A DNA stretch of 64,000 bases from Mariprofundus ferrinatatus (GTDB lineage Bacteria; Pseudomonadota; Zetaproteobacteria; Mariprofundales; Mariprofundaceae). The stretch lies in contig NZ_CP018800.1 of the NCBI RefSeq assembly GCF_002795825.1, positions 372,001 through 436,000 on the forward strand. The letters are read 5' to 3'. Both the position numbers and the translations under genes were made by a program. Within the stretch, counting starts at the first letter, position 1, and each line of letters begins with the position of its first letter. Below are positions 45,970-57,920 of this stretch, piece after piece. Below the pieces are notes generated by a model. The model saw only the letters and a program-made list of their open reading frames with translations. It was not told where the DNA came from and did not search any database.

Positions 45970-47892
45970 ATGTCTCCTGATCTGCAAGAGCTGTTCAGGG
46001 CGGAGGCCGAAGCCCGCGATTGGGGAGAGCGTCGCAAGGGCGTCCGTCTGGCGCTGTTTGCTGCGATTCCGGTCTGCCTCCTGTTTACTGTCGTGAACTA
46101 TTTTGCAGTCCACTACTGGCTGGCATCCGTTCTGATCTCGACAACCTTTCTGCTGCTGCTGCCGAGCATTCTTCTCTCAACCTCCGAACGCTATATCGTT
46201 CTTGCCGAATATCTGCTGATGTTTGGCGCCGTACTGAATTTCGGTGCCCTGTTCATTGATGGCGGTATCGCTGAAACCGGGGTTTACTGGGTTTATGTCT
46301 ACCCGTTCGTTGCTTTTTATATCATGGGGCAGAACCGGGGATGGTTGTGGATCAGCTTATTCGGGGGCGCGCTGCTGCTCTGCGCCGGATTGCATGCCTA
46401 CGGAATAATTGTGCTCCCGTATCAGGAAGACCGGCTGAGCTTCTTCTTTGCCTCATTTATATTTTATTCACTGATTGCATCAATCTTTAACATGCTGCGC
46501 AACAATTTTGAGCAGAAGCTCACAGCTCTGCTAAAAGAGAGGACTGCGACCGCAGAGGCCTATCTCGATGAACTCAAACACAGGATGTTGCACTCGCAGT
46601 TGACCGGCCTTCCGAACAGGGGGCTGATGCTCGATCGTCTTGAACAGATTCTGTACAGCGCTCGGCGCAGCAATACTCCGGTTGCTGTGGCCCTGATTAA
46701 CATTGATCGCCTGACCGAGATCAATAATGTGCTGGGCCACAAGGCTGGAGATGACGTGCTTAAGCACGTGGCACGCTCATTAAAAGATGCAGTGCGCGAC
46801 ATGGACACGGTGGCCCATATCGGTGCCGATGAATTTGCTGTGATCATGCCAACTGTTGGCACTGACCTGATCGAGCATGCTTCAAAGCGGATGCTGGAAG
46901 TGTTCAGTCATCCGGTTGAGGTGGAAGAGACGTCACTCGAAATCAGCGCCCAGACCGGCTTCGCGATTTTCCCCGAGCACGGAGGCAGCGCCAATGAGTT
47001 GCTGCAAGCGGCCGATTCGGCGATGCGGCTGGCCAAGAAAGAGCAGAGCAGCGTTAGGGTTTATGATGCATCTCATAACCCCTTTAATCTAAGGCATCTG
47101 GAGCTCTATCGTGACCTGAAGCGGGCATTGGCTGCGGATGAACTGCAGCTCTATTATCAGCCGCAGATCGATCTGAAATCAGGAAAGGTGGTCAGTGCCG
47201 AGGCATTGATGCGCTGGATGCATCCTGATGAAGGCTTTATTTCACCGGGCGAATTCATACCGCTGGCTGAACAGACCGGCCTGATTACAAAGCTAAGCAG
47301 ATGGGCGCTGAAGCGGGCAATCAAGCAGTGTGCCAAGTGGCAGGTGATGCAAAACAGCCGCGTCGGGGTTTCGGTTAACCTCTCCTGTCGATGCCTTGTT
47401 GAGCCCGACTTGATCGATCTCATCTCCAGATTGCTTTCGAGATATAATCTTTCCGGCGATTATCTCACTGTCGAGGTAACTGAGAGCCTGTTTATGGAGA
47501 AATCGGAACAGGTTGTCGAAGCCCTGAATACACTCCGTAAAATGGGTGTGAAGGTCGCCATCGATGATTTTGGAACGGGTTACTCATCCCTGAGTTATCT
47601 GAAAACGCTGCCTGTCGATGAGTTGAAAATAGATCAGGCATTTATTTTTCCGATGGCCAACAGCAAACAGGACCAGATGATTGTCCATTCGATCGTTGAA
47701 CTGGGGAAAAGCCTTGGCTTCAGTCTGCTTGCTGAAGGCGTGGAAGACAGGGTGACCGGTGAGATTCTCAAAGAGATCGGAGTACACAGGGTGCAGGGCT
47801 TTCACTACGCCAGGCCTATGCCCATCGACCATTTCTGTGCTTGGATGGGAGCTGCGCAATTCGACAGGATGACTGAAGCGGGCGGCCAATAA
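45970..47892 (+). CDS. Membrane GGDEF-EAL protein, probable c-di-GMP phosphodiesterase
   Basis: A 640-residue protein with about six N-terminal membrane segments (residues 28-180), then a GGDEF domain and an EAL domain. The GGDEF signature is GADEF (HIGADEFAVI), so cyclase activity may be lost or reduced. The EAL domain keeps SAEALMRW, VEVTESLF, AIDDFGTGYSSLSYLKTLPVDELKID and LAEGVEDR, so hydrolysis of cyclic di-GMP is likely. The short-looped N-terminal bundle might sense a membrane or redox signal. It appears to be a single-gene unit with its own extended -10 promoter. Confidence 0.92.
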   Translation: MSPDLQELFRAEAEARDWGERRKGVRLALFAAIPVCLLFTVVNYFAVHYWLASVLISTTFLLLLPSILLSTSERYIVLAEYLLMFGAVLNFGALFIDGGIAETGVYWVYVYPFVAFYIMGQNRGWLWISLFGGALLLCAGLHAYGIIVLPYQEDRLSFFFASFIFYSLIASIFNMLRNNFEQKLTALLKERTATAEAYLDELKHRMLHSQLTGLPNRGLMLDRLEQILYSARRSNTPVAVALINIDRLTEINNVLGHKAGDDVLKHVARSLKDAVRDMDTVAHIGADEFAVIMPTVGTDLIEHASKRMLEVFSHPVEVEETSLEISAQTGFAIFPEHGGSANELLQAADSAMRLAKKEQSSVRVYDASHNPFNLRHLELYRDLKRALAADELQLYYQPQIDLKSGKVVSAEALMRWMHPDEGFISPGEFIPLAEQTGLITKLSRWALKRAIKQCAKWQVMQNSRVGVSVNLSCRCLVEPDLIDLISRLLSRYNLSGDYLTVEVTESLFMEKSEQVVEALNTLRKMGVKVAIDDFGTGYSSLSYLKTLPVDELKIDQAFIFPMANSKQDQMIVHSIVELGKSLGFSLLAEGVEDRVTGEILKEIGVHRVQGFHYARPMPIDHFCAWMGAAQFDRMTEAGGQ

Positions 47893-48066
47893 CACAATTA
47901 CTGGTTGTACTTTCGAAAAATATGCGCAGGGTGCGCCCTCCTGAAGAGAGGCTCACCTCAATTCATCTGCCCGGCCAGTCACTGATGTCCGGCAAATCGG
48001 AAAATAAATCACGCACCCAACACATTCAGTGAATCTTCAGTCCGGGTGCTACGGAAATATAACTTA

Positions 48067-49344
48067 ATGACATTTGAACAACTGGGCCTTTCAGCCGAAC
48101 TTCTTCGCGCTGTGGCCAATGAGGGGTATACCACCCCGACCCCCGTACAGGAAAAATCTATCCCTGTCGTGCTGCAGGGCCACGATATTCTGGCTGGCGC
48201 TCAGACCGGCACCGGAAAAACCGCCGGCTTTACGCTGCCGATGTTGCAGCTGATGCAGAAAGTGCATCCCGAGCGCCATAAGAGGCATGTAATCCGCGCC
48301 CTTGTTCTGACACCGACACGTGAACTGGCTGCGCAGGTGGGCGAGAGTATTGCCACCTATGGCAGGCATCTGCCGCTCAAATCCACCGTCGTGTTCGGTG
48401 GCGTTGGTGTCAATCCGCAGATTGAGAAACTCAAGCGTGGCGTTGATATCCTTGTCGCCACCCCCGGTCGTTTGCTTGATCTCGTAGGGCAGGGGAAGGC
48501 TGATCTTGGGCATGTTGAATTCTTCGTGCTCGATGAAGCTGACCGTATGCTGGATATGGGCTTCATCCATGATATCCGCAAGGTGTTGAAGCTGTTACCA
48601 AAACAGCGTCAGAACCTCCTCTTCTCGGCAACCTTCTCCGATGAGATTAAGCAGCTTGCCAACGGATTTCTTCGCTCACCTGTTTATGTCGAGGTGGCAC
48701 GCAATGAAACCGCACACCAGGTTACGCAGGTGGTGCATCCGGTCAGCAAGAGCAAAAAGCGTGCGCTGCTCTCCCACCTGATCAAAGAAGGGGATTGGAA
48801 GCAGGTGCTGGTGTTTACCAAAACCAAGCATGGAGCCAATCGCCTTACCACACAGCTGGAGAGTGACGGCATTCAGGCTGCCGCGATTCATGGCAACAAG
48901 AGCCAGACCGCACGCACCAAGGCGCTGGCAGCTTTCAAGGATGGCAACATCCGCGTGCTGGTTGCGACCGATATTGCCGCCCGCGGGCTCGATATCGATC
49001 AATTGCCGCATGTGGTGAATTATGAACTTCCCAATGTGGCCGAGGATTATGTGCACCGCATCGGCCGCACCGGTCGTGCCGGCTGCAGTGGTGAATCTCT
49101 TTCGCTGGTTTCCGGTGATGAGAATAAGCTGCTTGCCGGCATTGAGCGGCTGATCAAAAAATCGATTACGAAGGTGGTTGTTCCCGGTTTTGAACCGGGC
49201 AACGAAGAAGAGACGGCAACCCCTGCACCACAGCGCAGAAGGCCGGACCATCGCAGGCACGATCCTTCTTCACCACGCAAGCCGCACAGCACCCGTGGCC
49301 GTCGCCCGGGCCGGCGTGAGCGGGCAGCAAAGAAGGCCACATGA
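48067..49344 (+). CDS. rhlE: DEAD-box RNA helicase, RhlE-like
   Basis: A 425-residue helicase with Q motif ([17 protein letters not shown]), motif I AQTGTGKT, Ia [40 protein letters not shown] and [12 protein letters not shown], followed by a short basic tail ([15 protein letters not shown]). The set and length are those of RhlE, which remodels ribosomal RNA and mRNA. ATG 48067 gives the normal RhlE beginning ([16 protein letters not shown]); a GTG 21 bases upstream is also in frame. It overlaps the following small gene by 4 bases. Confidence 0.92.
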   Translation: MTFEQLGLSAELLRAVANEGYTTPTPVQEKSIPVVLQGHDILAGAQTGTGKTAGFTLPMLQLMQKVHPERHKRHVIRALVLTPTRELAAQVGESIATYGRHLPLKSTVVFGGVGVNPQIEKLKRGVDILVATPGRLLDLVGQGKADLGHVEFFVLDEADRMLDMGFIHDIRKVLKLLPKQRQNLLFSATFSDEIKQLANGFLRSPVYVEVARNETAHQVTQVVHPVSKSKKRALLSHLIKEGDWKQVLVFTKTKHGANRLTTQLESDGIQAAAIHGNKSQTARTKALAAFKDGNIRVLVATDIAARGLDIDQLPHVVNYELPNVAEDYVHRIGRTGRAGCSGESLSLVSGDENKLLAGIERLIKKSITKVVVPGFEPGNEEETATPAPQRRRPDHRRHDPSSPRKPHSTRGRRPGRRERAAKKAT

Positions 49345-49574
49345 GTTGCAAGTCTGCTATTGGCGTTTGCTATGGCCCCCGCTGCAGTGATTTCGGAAGC
49401 AGGGATATGGCTGAAGAGCTGAGGCAGCAGGGGTTTGAGGTGGAGGATCTGGATTGCCAGAGCCTCTGCCCTCATGCCCCTGCCATTCGGGTGGGAGACC
49501 GCTTTATTCACCGCGCCACACTGGAGCAGGTGGCGGAGCGGGCTGAAGGCCAGGTGACAGCAGACTCCGTCTAG
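49341..49574 (+). CDS. Small thioredoxin-like [2Fe-2S] protein
   Basis: A 77-residue protein with the thioredoxin-like ferredoxin pattern: Cys pair in [12 protein letters not shown] and a second pair in [15 protein letters not shown] (CX3C). The spacing resembles the NuoE/2Fe-2S thioredoxin-like domain family. It probably binds a [2Fe-2S] cluster and transfers electrons, or is a small redox protein. The partner is unknown. It overlaps the helicase gene by 4 bases (ATGA), so the two are co-translated; the link is curious but may only reflect packing. Confidence 0.75.
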   Translation: MSCKSAIGVCYGPRCSDFGSRDMAEELRQQGFEVEDLDCQSLCPHAPAIRVGDRFIHRATLEQVAERAEGQVTADSV

Positions 49575-49650
49575 CTGGCGGTGTTCAAACTGTTGTCTGA
49601 AGAGTGGCTCTGGGATATGGTAATGTTAATGCCTGTCCCGGAGGTGTGCT

Positions 49651-50430
49651 ATGGACATGGACATCGTCTGGTTAGGTTTTTTTGGCAGCCTGGTTGCAGG
49701 ATTAATGACTGCGGTTGGAGCAGCCGGTGTTTATTTTGTGAGGCAGCTTTCACCAAAACTTGAGGACGCGTTACTCAGTTTTGCTGCTGGCATCATGCTT
49801 GCAGCCTCCTTCTTTTCCCTGCTTCTGCCTGCCATCGAATATGGTGAGCTGCAGTTTGAGAGTAAAGGGCTGGCAGTGGCTGTCGTGATCATCGGCTTTC
49901 TGGCCGGCGCTGCCGTGCTTTTCTATTTACACCGCCATCTTCCGCATGAGCACTTCCTTTCAGGGCATGAGGGCCCGGATGCAAAAGCTTTCAAACGTAT
50001 CTGGCTCTTTGTTATCGCTATTGCACTGCACAACTTTCCGGAAGGGATGGCTGTAGGGTCCGGGTTTGCCAATGGCGACATTGCCAATGGAACCTCTCTG
50101 GCAACTGGCATTGGTATTCAGAACATTCCTGAAGGACTGGCCGTAGCCGTGGCCATGATTGCCATAGGTTACAGTCGCATGCAGGGGTTTATGGTTGCTG
50201 CGTTGACTGGTTTGGCAGAACCCGTAGGTGGTCTGTTCGGCAGTCTGGCCGTTTCACTGGCCGGGCCTGTTATGCCATTGGCGCTGGCTTTTTCAGCAGG
50301 AGCGATGCTGTTTATTATCAGTGATGAAATCATTCCCGAGACGCATCGCCGCGGCTTTGAGTCGATCGCCACATTCAGTCTGATTATCGGTTTTGCCTGT
50401 ATGATGTACCTCGACGCCACGCTCGCTTGA
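49651..50430 (+). CDS. ZIP-family metal transporter (GufA/ZupT-like)
   Basis: A 259-residue inner-membrane protein with about eight membrane segments. The metal-site motifs in segments 4 and 5 are ALHNFPEGMAVGSGF and GIQNIPEGLAVAVAM (HNFPEG and QNIPEG), plus a His-rich cytoplasmic loop (HRHLPHEHFLSGHEG). It imports divalent metals such as zinc or iron. In the second site Gln replaces the more common His or Asn. The ribosome site CGGAGGT is close to the ATG. It appears to be a single-gene unit. Confidence 0.92.
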   Translation: MDMDIVWLGFFGSLVAGLMTAVGAAGVYFVRQLSPKLEDALLSFAAGIMLAASFFSLLLPAIEYGELQFESKGLAVAVVIIGFLAGAAVLFYLHRHLPHEHFLSGHEGPDAKAFKRIWLFVIAIALHNFPEGMAVGSGFANGDIANGTSLATGIGIQNIPEGLAVAVAMIAIGYSRMQGFMVAALTGLAEPVGGLFGSLAVSLAGPVMPLALAFSAGAMLFIISDEIIPETHRRGFESIATFSLIIGFACMMYLDATLA

Positions 50431-50451
50431 ATACAAAGCAGAAACCAAAAT

Positions 50452-51951
50452 TTACCTGCCGCCGAGCAAGGAGCCGAGCAGGCCTCGTACCAGCTTACGG
50501 CCGATCGCTCCACCAATCGCCGAACTGACTGAACGGGCTGCCGATTTCATGATGGCTTCCCCCATGGAGTCACGCGGTCTTCCGGCCGGGCGTTTTGGTG
50601 CTGCCGGTTCCTGCCATATCTGCTGCTGTTCAGCTTTGGCTGCACTTTCCCTTCTTGCTTCATCTTCTGCGCGGGCTTTCAGGAGCTCATGGGCGGACTC
50701 CCGGTCGATCATCTCCTCATATCGTCCGGCCAGTGGGGAGCGCGATATCATGGCACTGCGTTCATCAATGCTGGCGGGGCCGATGCGTGACTGTGGCGGG
50801 GCAATCAGGATGCGTTCAACCTGGGTGGGCGCGCCTGTTGCATCAAGCGTGGATACCAGTGCTTCGCCGGTCCCAAGCTGGGAAATCACGGCTTCGGTAT
50901 CGAGTTCCGGATTCGTCCGGAAGGTTCCGGCGATTGTTTTTACCGCTTTCTTGTCTTTCGGCGTGAAGGCGCGCAGAGCATGCTGGATGCGCATGCCAAG
51001 CTGGCCCAGTACGCTTTCAGGAATATCGAGAGGGCTTTGGGTTACGAAATAGACGCCGACACCCTTGGAGCGGATCAGGCGTACAACCTGCTCAACCTTG
51101 TCCAGCAACACATCAGGTGCGCCATCAAACAGCAGATGTGCCTCGTCAAAGAAAAGAACCATCTTCGGCCTGTCGGCATCACCGACCTCCGGCAGATTTT
51201 CATACAGCTCTGCCAGTAGCCAGAGCAGGAAGGTGGCATAAAGCTTGGGTGATTTGGCGATCAGTTCAGTGACATCGAGCAGGCTTATCACGCCAAATCC
51301 CGAGAAGTCCGTTATCATCAGGTCCGAGAGTCTCAGGGCGGGTTCGCCGAAAAAGTGTTCCGCCCCCTGCTCTTCGAGCACCAGCAGGCCACGCTGAATG
51401 GATCCGATGCTGGCGGATGAGATATTGCCATAGTCAGATTTCAGCTCTTTAGCATTTTCACTCATCCAGGAGAGCATGGATCGCAGATCTTTCAGGTCGA
51501 GCAGGAGCAACCCCTGATCATCGGCAATGCGGAAAGCGGCATAGAGGAGACCGCTCTGCGTGTCATTGAGGTCGAGAAGGTTAGAGAGCAGCAGGGGCCC
51601 CATATCTGAGATGGTGGTGCGAACCGGGTGTCCGGAGCGACCGAAGATGTCCCAGAACAGTACCGGATTGCCGCGCTGACTGTAGCCGTCGATGGCAATT
51701 TCACGGATGCGCCGGTCAACCTCCTTGTGCGGTTTTCCTGCCTGCGAAATACCGGAGAGGTCCCCCTTGATGTCGGCCATAAATACCGGTACTCCGATAC
51801 GTGAAAAGCCTTCGGCTAGCGATTGCAGGGTGACTGTTTTTCCGGTGCCGGTGGCGCCTGCGATGAGGCCGTGGCGGTTGGCCATGCCAGCATCGAGTTT
51901 GACCTGCTGCCCGCAGGCTCCTCCTATCAGGAGTTGGGGTGCTTCGCTCAT
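50452..51951 (-). CDS. HerA-like ATPase, DUF853 (YjgR) family
   Basis: A 499-residue P-loop ATPase of the DUF853 family: Walker [27 protein letters not shown], Walker [15 protein letters not shown] and sensor region [13 protein letters not shown]. The C-terminus is a charged linker followed by a Gly-rich hydrophobic tail ([19 protein letters not shown]). It is related to HerA/FtsK motors, but its role is unknown; some members are tied to DNA or membrane processes. I start at ATG 51951 after AAGGAGGG; the frame is open six codons further. Confidence 0.9.
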   Translation of the reverse strand: MSEAPQLLIGGACGQQVKLDAGMANRHGLIAGATGTGKTVTLQSLAEGFSRIGVPVFMADIKGDLSGISQAGKPHKEVDRRIREIAIDGYSQRGNPVLFWDIFGRSGHPVRTTISDMGPLLLSNLLDLNDTQSGLLYAAFRIADDQGLLLLDLKDLRSMLSWMSENAKELKSDYGNISSASIGSIQRGLLVLEEQGAEHFFGEPALRLSDLMITDFSGFGVISLLDVTELIAKSPKLYATFLLWLLAELYENLPEVGDADRPKMVLFFDEAHLLFDGAPDVLLDKVEQVVRLIRSKGVGVYFVTQSPLDIPESVLGQLGMRIQHALRAFTPKDKKAVKTIAGTFRTNPELDTEAVISQLGTGEALVSTLDATGAPTQVERILIAPPQSRIGPASIDERSAMISRSPLAGRYEEMIDRESAHELLKARAEDEARRESAAKAEQQQIWQEPAAPKRPAGRPRDSMGEAIMKSAARSVSSAIGGAIGRKLVRGLLGSLLGGR

Positions 51952-52038
51952 GAAACCCTCCTTCAACAACCAGTAAACGAGTGTAGCGTAGTTGATAATC
52001 GCTATGACGGAAAGAGCCGGCAGGCTGAGGGGTGCTGG

Positions 52039-52693
52039 TCAGCAGTCTCTACAGTCTGGAGATGCGGCCGCATCCACAAACCAGGTGGCCGTGCCGACCT
52101 CGCTGGCTGGAAACCTTTCACCGCCGATAATCCGGCTCAATATTTCACGCTTACCAGCACCGGATAGCAGAATAATGCGCTCTTCCGCCCGACGGATGAA
52201 ATTCAGACTTAATGATACGCGTTCAGCAGGAGGTTTTGGCGCATCGAAAACAGGCACAGCCGCTTCACTCAGCTCCAGTGCGACATTCTCAGGAAAGAGG
52301 CTGGCGGTGTGTCCATCCTCGCCCATTCCCAACAGTATGATATCGAGCCCGGCAATGTCGCTCAGCTCCTTTGTGTATGCTGCTGCCGCTGCCGTTGCCC
52401 CACGCTCAGCAGGGATTGGATGAACATGATTATCTGGCAGCGGGATGTGATTGAGAAGAGCAAGTCGTACCATCGTATCATTGCGCTCGCTGTCACCGAC
52501 CGGAAGACAGCGCTCGTCCCCGAACCATATATGAAGACGACTCCAGTCAATCGGCTGCTGACGCAGTAATTCATAAGTTGTTTTCGGCGTCCCGCCACCA
52601 GCCAGTGACAGATGGCAGCTCCCCTTCTTCGCAATCACCTTTCGGATGCGCTCAGCAATATAACGTGCCGCATCCTCAGCCAGTGATTGTGAG

Positions 52694-52716
<23 letters not shown>
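52039..52716 (-). CDS. pgl: 6-phosphogluconolactonase
   Basis: A 225-residue DevB-type lactonase: SLAGGGTPKTTYELL, WFGDERCLPVGDSERND and ILLGMGEDGHTASLFP are diagnostic. It hydrolyses 6-phosphogluconolactone to 6-phosphogluconate, the step after Zwf. Its ATG overlaps the zwf end by 23 bases, so the gnd-zwf-pgl operon is translationally coupled and covers the full oxidative pentose phosphate branch. Confidence 0.94.
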
Positions 52717-54208
<1,492 letters not shown>

Positions 54209-54209
54209 C

Positions 54210-55130
54210 TCAAGCCTTCCCGGCAGGCTTAATGGCGTGGCCGCCGAAACCTGCACGCATGGCGTTGACGATTTTTCCGGAGTAGGCGTCCTGCTGGCGG
54301 CTGCGGAATCGCATCTGCAGCGCCAGTGTCAAAACCGGCGTCGGTACGCCGAGATCCACCGACTCGTTGACGGTCCAGCGTCCCTCACCTGAATCGTCCA
54401 TGTAATCGGACAGGGAGGAGAGGCCTTTGTCCTGCTCCAGCGCATCTGCGGTGAGGTCGAGAAGCCATGAGCTGACCACAGAGCCCTTCTGCCAGACGCG
54501 GGCAATCTGGTGCATGTCGAGCGCAAACTCAGACTTTGCCTGCATCAGCTCGAATCCCTCTGCGAAGGCCTGCATCATGCCGTATTCAATGCCGTTATGA
54601 ACCATTTTGACGAAGTGGCCGGAACCGACCGGGCCTACGTGGGCCCACCCCTTGCCATCATTCGCGGCAAGGGTGGTGAGTGCGGGCGCGATCAGCTCGA
54701 TCGCTTCGCTCTTTCCGCCGATCATCAGGCTGTAGCCGTTCTTAAGTCCCCAAATGCCACCGGAGGTTCCGCAATCGGCAAAGTGGATGTCGCTCTCTGC
54801 CAGTTTGCAGGCGCGGTGCTGGCCCTCCCGGTAGTTGGAGTTGCCGCCATCGATGATCAGGTCACCCGACTCAAGCCCCGCATCGAGCAGGGCGGCGATG
54901 GTGGCATCAACAACCTGATGAGGCACCATGATCCAGATAGCGCGCGGAGCAGGCATCGCAGCAACCAGTGCTGCCAAGTCAGCAACAGGATGAATCTCGT
55001 GATGTTCGGCCGCAATCGCTTTAGTCGTCTCAAAATCGACGTCGAAGGCGACCACCCGGTGTCCTCCGAGGGCCAGTCTTCTTGCCATGTTGCCGCCCAT
55101 GCGGCCCATACCCACCATTGCCAGTTGCAT
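54210..55130 (-). CDS. gnd: 6-phosphogluconate dehydrogenase, short form (decarboxylating)
   Basis: A 306-residue dehydrogenase of the short class: Rossmann loop MVGMGRMGGNMARRL, DGGNSNYREG, CGTSGGIWGLKNGYSLMIGG and HFVKMVHNGIEYGMMQ. Long-form Gnd has about 470 residues and an extra dimer domain, which is absent here; short forms often use NAD. It converts 6-phosphogluconate to ribulose-5-phosphate and CO2. It is the first gene of gnd-zwf-pgl on the minus strand, lying left of the first 6S-like RNA. Confidence 0.95.
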   Translation of the reverse strand: MQLAMVGMGRMGGNMARRLALGGHRVVAFDVDFETTKAIAAEHHEIHPVADLAALVAAMPAPRAIWIMVPHQVVDATIAALLDAGLESGDLIIDGGNSNYREGQHRACKLAESDIHFADCGTSGGIWGLKNGYSLMIGGKSEAIELIAPALTTLAANDGKGWAHVGPVGSGHFVKMVHNGIEYGMMQAFAEGFELMQAKSEFALDMHQIARVWQKGSVVSSWLLDLTADALEQDKGLSSLSDYMDDSGEGRWTVNESVDLGVPTPVLTLALQMRFRSRQQDAYSGKIVNAMRAGFGGHAIKPAGKA

Positions 55131-55284
55131 ACTTTTTCTCCATCGGTTGATCTACAGGTAGCTGAGTGACCTGTTCATAACTCATGATAGCAGAATGTAG
55201 GCCAACCTTCTGAGAAAGCCAGATCAAAGAATACATCCGCGCTGATGGCTATCATGGATGAAGCATTGAATGGGCTGGAGAAAC

Positions 55285-55322
55285 AAAAAGGCCTGCCAGA
55301 GGGAGGGGGGCTGGCAGGCCTT
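55285..55322 (-). terminator. Terminator of 6S candidate copy 1
   Basis: On the minus strand AAGGCCTGCCAG and CTGGCAGGCCTT form a 12-bp stem around an unusual C-rich loop (CCCCCCTCCC), followed by TTTTTGTTT. The same stem and loop recur at copy 2. Confidence 0.88.
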
Positions 55323-55506
55323 CGAGGAAAACTTGTCGTTGCACCAGTGTGGTGGCCTGTAGCTACTGAACCCTATTTACGAGGTGGGTGCCGCATACCG
55401 GCATTAGGTATCCCTTAGGGGCGGGATTCACACAACCTGGTTCTATAGGCTCCCGTTCAGTACGCATCGGCCCAGAATTACAAACCACCACGCCAGTGCA
55501 ACGAAC
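55285..55506 (-). ncRNA. ssrS: 6S RNA candidate, copy 1
   Basis: Read on the minus strand, a long outer stem joins CGTTGCACTGGCGTGGTGG to CCACCACACTGGTGCAACG, interrupted by an asymmetric bubble, then an inner stem (ACTGAAC with GTTCAGT). The 5' side of the bubble reads CTGGGCCGATG. This matches the 6S template strand: a product RNA made from it would begin AUCGGCCCAG, close to the AUCGGCUCAG of the Escherichia coli pRNA as I recall it. A strong terminator ends it. 6S RNA binds RNA polymerase with the housekeeping sigma factor. Copy 2 has compensatory changes in the same stems. Confidence 0.78.
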
Positions 55507-55723
55507 TGTTATAACCCTATAGCATATTTGATACCAGAGTCCTTAATCGTGGATATCTCCCTGTTCTTAAGTATTTTTTAACTCGAGTTGTTATTTCAAC
55601 CCTTGTTCAAACGTCAGAAATTCCTTTGGTGAGAGAGAATTTTTGACAGTTGGTGCCGATTGTCTGCATGCCTCTTGTCGGAGAGGGTCTTCTGAGTAAG
55701 CTAGAGCTATTCAGGAGGTGGGT

Positions 55724-56404
55724 ATGAATGGATTTGTATTGATTGCCGCGACTCTTGTTCTATCCGGTTGTGCAGCTTCACATCAGGAGCATTCAGTCAA
55801 AAAAGAGCCGTCGAGCAGCGTTGTTAGCAACTCGACTGATATTACTCAGAGTGATCGGGTTTTCGAAGGCGGTATTCAGGGTGGCGTGCTGGGTAGTCTT
55901 GTCGGGGCTGTTCTGGATAAGGAGAGGGATGACCGGATCCATGCTTCCGAAGTACGCTATCATCGGCCGAAATGTCAACATGGTGCCCGCTATTTTGACA
56001 AAGCCACGCGTACTCCCCATGTAGATGAACGGATCATATATATGGAGGAGGGGATTGAGTATTGTCCTGATAATGCAGCGGCCCACAATGATCTGGGCCT
56101 TGCTCTGGTGATCTGGGGAGATCTGCCTGCAGCGCGGGATCATTTCGATTACGCGCTCAAGCTTGAACCTGATTACGAGCCTGCGCGCTTGAACCTCGCC
56201 CGTATCGAGCTGGTGCCGGATGATGAAGTAGAGGGTGCTGAAAAAGAGGGCGTTAAACCGCAAGAGAAGCTGTGGGGCGGAAAACCCGCCAGCTGGCATC
56301 GGGAACGGATACTAAAGAACCATCAGAACAGCCAAGAGAATATCGAGAGACGCAACCGCTGGATTGAGCGCCAGAACAAGATTTCTGAGCAAAATGCACA
56401 ATAG
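55724..56404 (+). CDS. Lipoprotein with TPR-like region
   Basis: A 226-residue lipoprotein: lipobox LSGC (Cys near 16), then a low-complexity Ser-rich stretch, a short glycine-rich segment (GGIQGGVLGSLVGAVLD, like a Gly-zipper), a TPR-like helical pair (AAAHNDLGLALVIWGDLPAARDHFDYALKLEP, split here only by reading), and a charged C-terminus rich in Arg, Asn and Gln. It probably sits in the outer or inner membrane facing the periplasm. ATG 55724 follows AGGAGGT. It lies between two 6S-like RNA genes on the opposite strand. No function can be assigned. Confidence 0.8.
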   Translation: MNGFVLIAATLVLSGCAASHQEHSVKKEPSSSVVSNSTDITQSDRVFEGGIQGGVLGSLVGAVLDKERDDRIHASEVRYHRPKCQHGARYFDKATRTPHVDERIIYMEEGIEYCPDNAAAHNDLGLALVIWGDLPAARDHFDYALKLEPDYEPARLNLARIELVPDDEVEGAEKEGVKPQEKLWGGKPASWHRERILKNHQNSQENIERRNRWIERQNKISEQNAQ

Positions 56405-56439
56405 GATTTGCCATCTATAAAAACATCATGTGCAGGAAA

Positions 56440-56482
56440 TGAAAAGGCCTGCCAGAAAGGGAGGGGGGGGCTGGCAGGCCTT
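56440..56482 (-). terminator. Terminator of 6S candidate copy 2
   Basis: The stem AAGGCCTGCCAG / CTGGCAGGCCTT is the same as in copy 1, with a slightly longer C-rich loop and a TTTTC tail on the minus strand. It faces the lipoprotein gene end, 36 bases away, and may also slow plus-strand transcription. Confidence 0.85.
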
Positions 56483-56662
56483 GAGGATGTGTCATAACAC
56501 TGGTGTTGTGACCTATAAATACTGAACCCTTTATAGTAAGGGGGGCGCCGCATCCCGGTATCAGGTATCCCGCTTCAGGGATTCACACAACCTGAGTATA
56601 TAAGCTCCCATTCAGTATACATCGGCCCAGCTTTATAAGTCACAACACCAGTGCAACGAACT
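56440..56662 (-). ncRNA. ssrS: 6S RNA candidate, copy 2
   Basis: A diverged copy of the RNA at 55285, on the same strand and of the same length. Its outer stem pairs ACTGGTGTTGTGAC with GTCACAACACCAGT, where copy 1 has a different but still paired sequence, so base pairs have co-varied. It keeps the template block CTGGGCCGATG, the terminal-loop segments GGTTGTGTGAATCCC and GGGATACCT, and GGGTTCAGT. Predicted pRNA start is AUCGGCCCAG. Two 6S paralogues are known in some bacteria and can differ in growth-phase use. Confidence 0.78.
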
Positions 56663-56741
56663 AACTACCAAACAGTAAAGCAAACATGATGCCAAAAACA
56701 GGCGTGTGGCTTCTGACCTGGACTTTATTTTTGCCCGAATG

Positions 56742-57779
<1,038 letters not shown>

Positions 57780-57920
57780 GCCGACTCCCTTGTGTCTGAA
57801 TGGCTGTGAACTATGAGGGGCGTAAGCCCATGCTTCAACAATGGATCAATTGTGCCTTCCTTATCTGCCACCCATATTATGGGGCAGCTCAGTCACGAGG
57901 AAATAAAATACAACATCCTG

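Noticed and set aside
55643-55671. Apparent promoter (TTGACA) before the lipoprotein gene
   Set aside because: The -35 is perfect, but no acceptable -10 lies at 16-18 bases.
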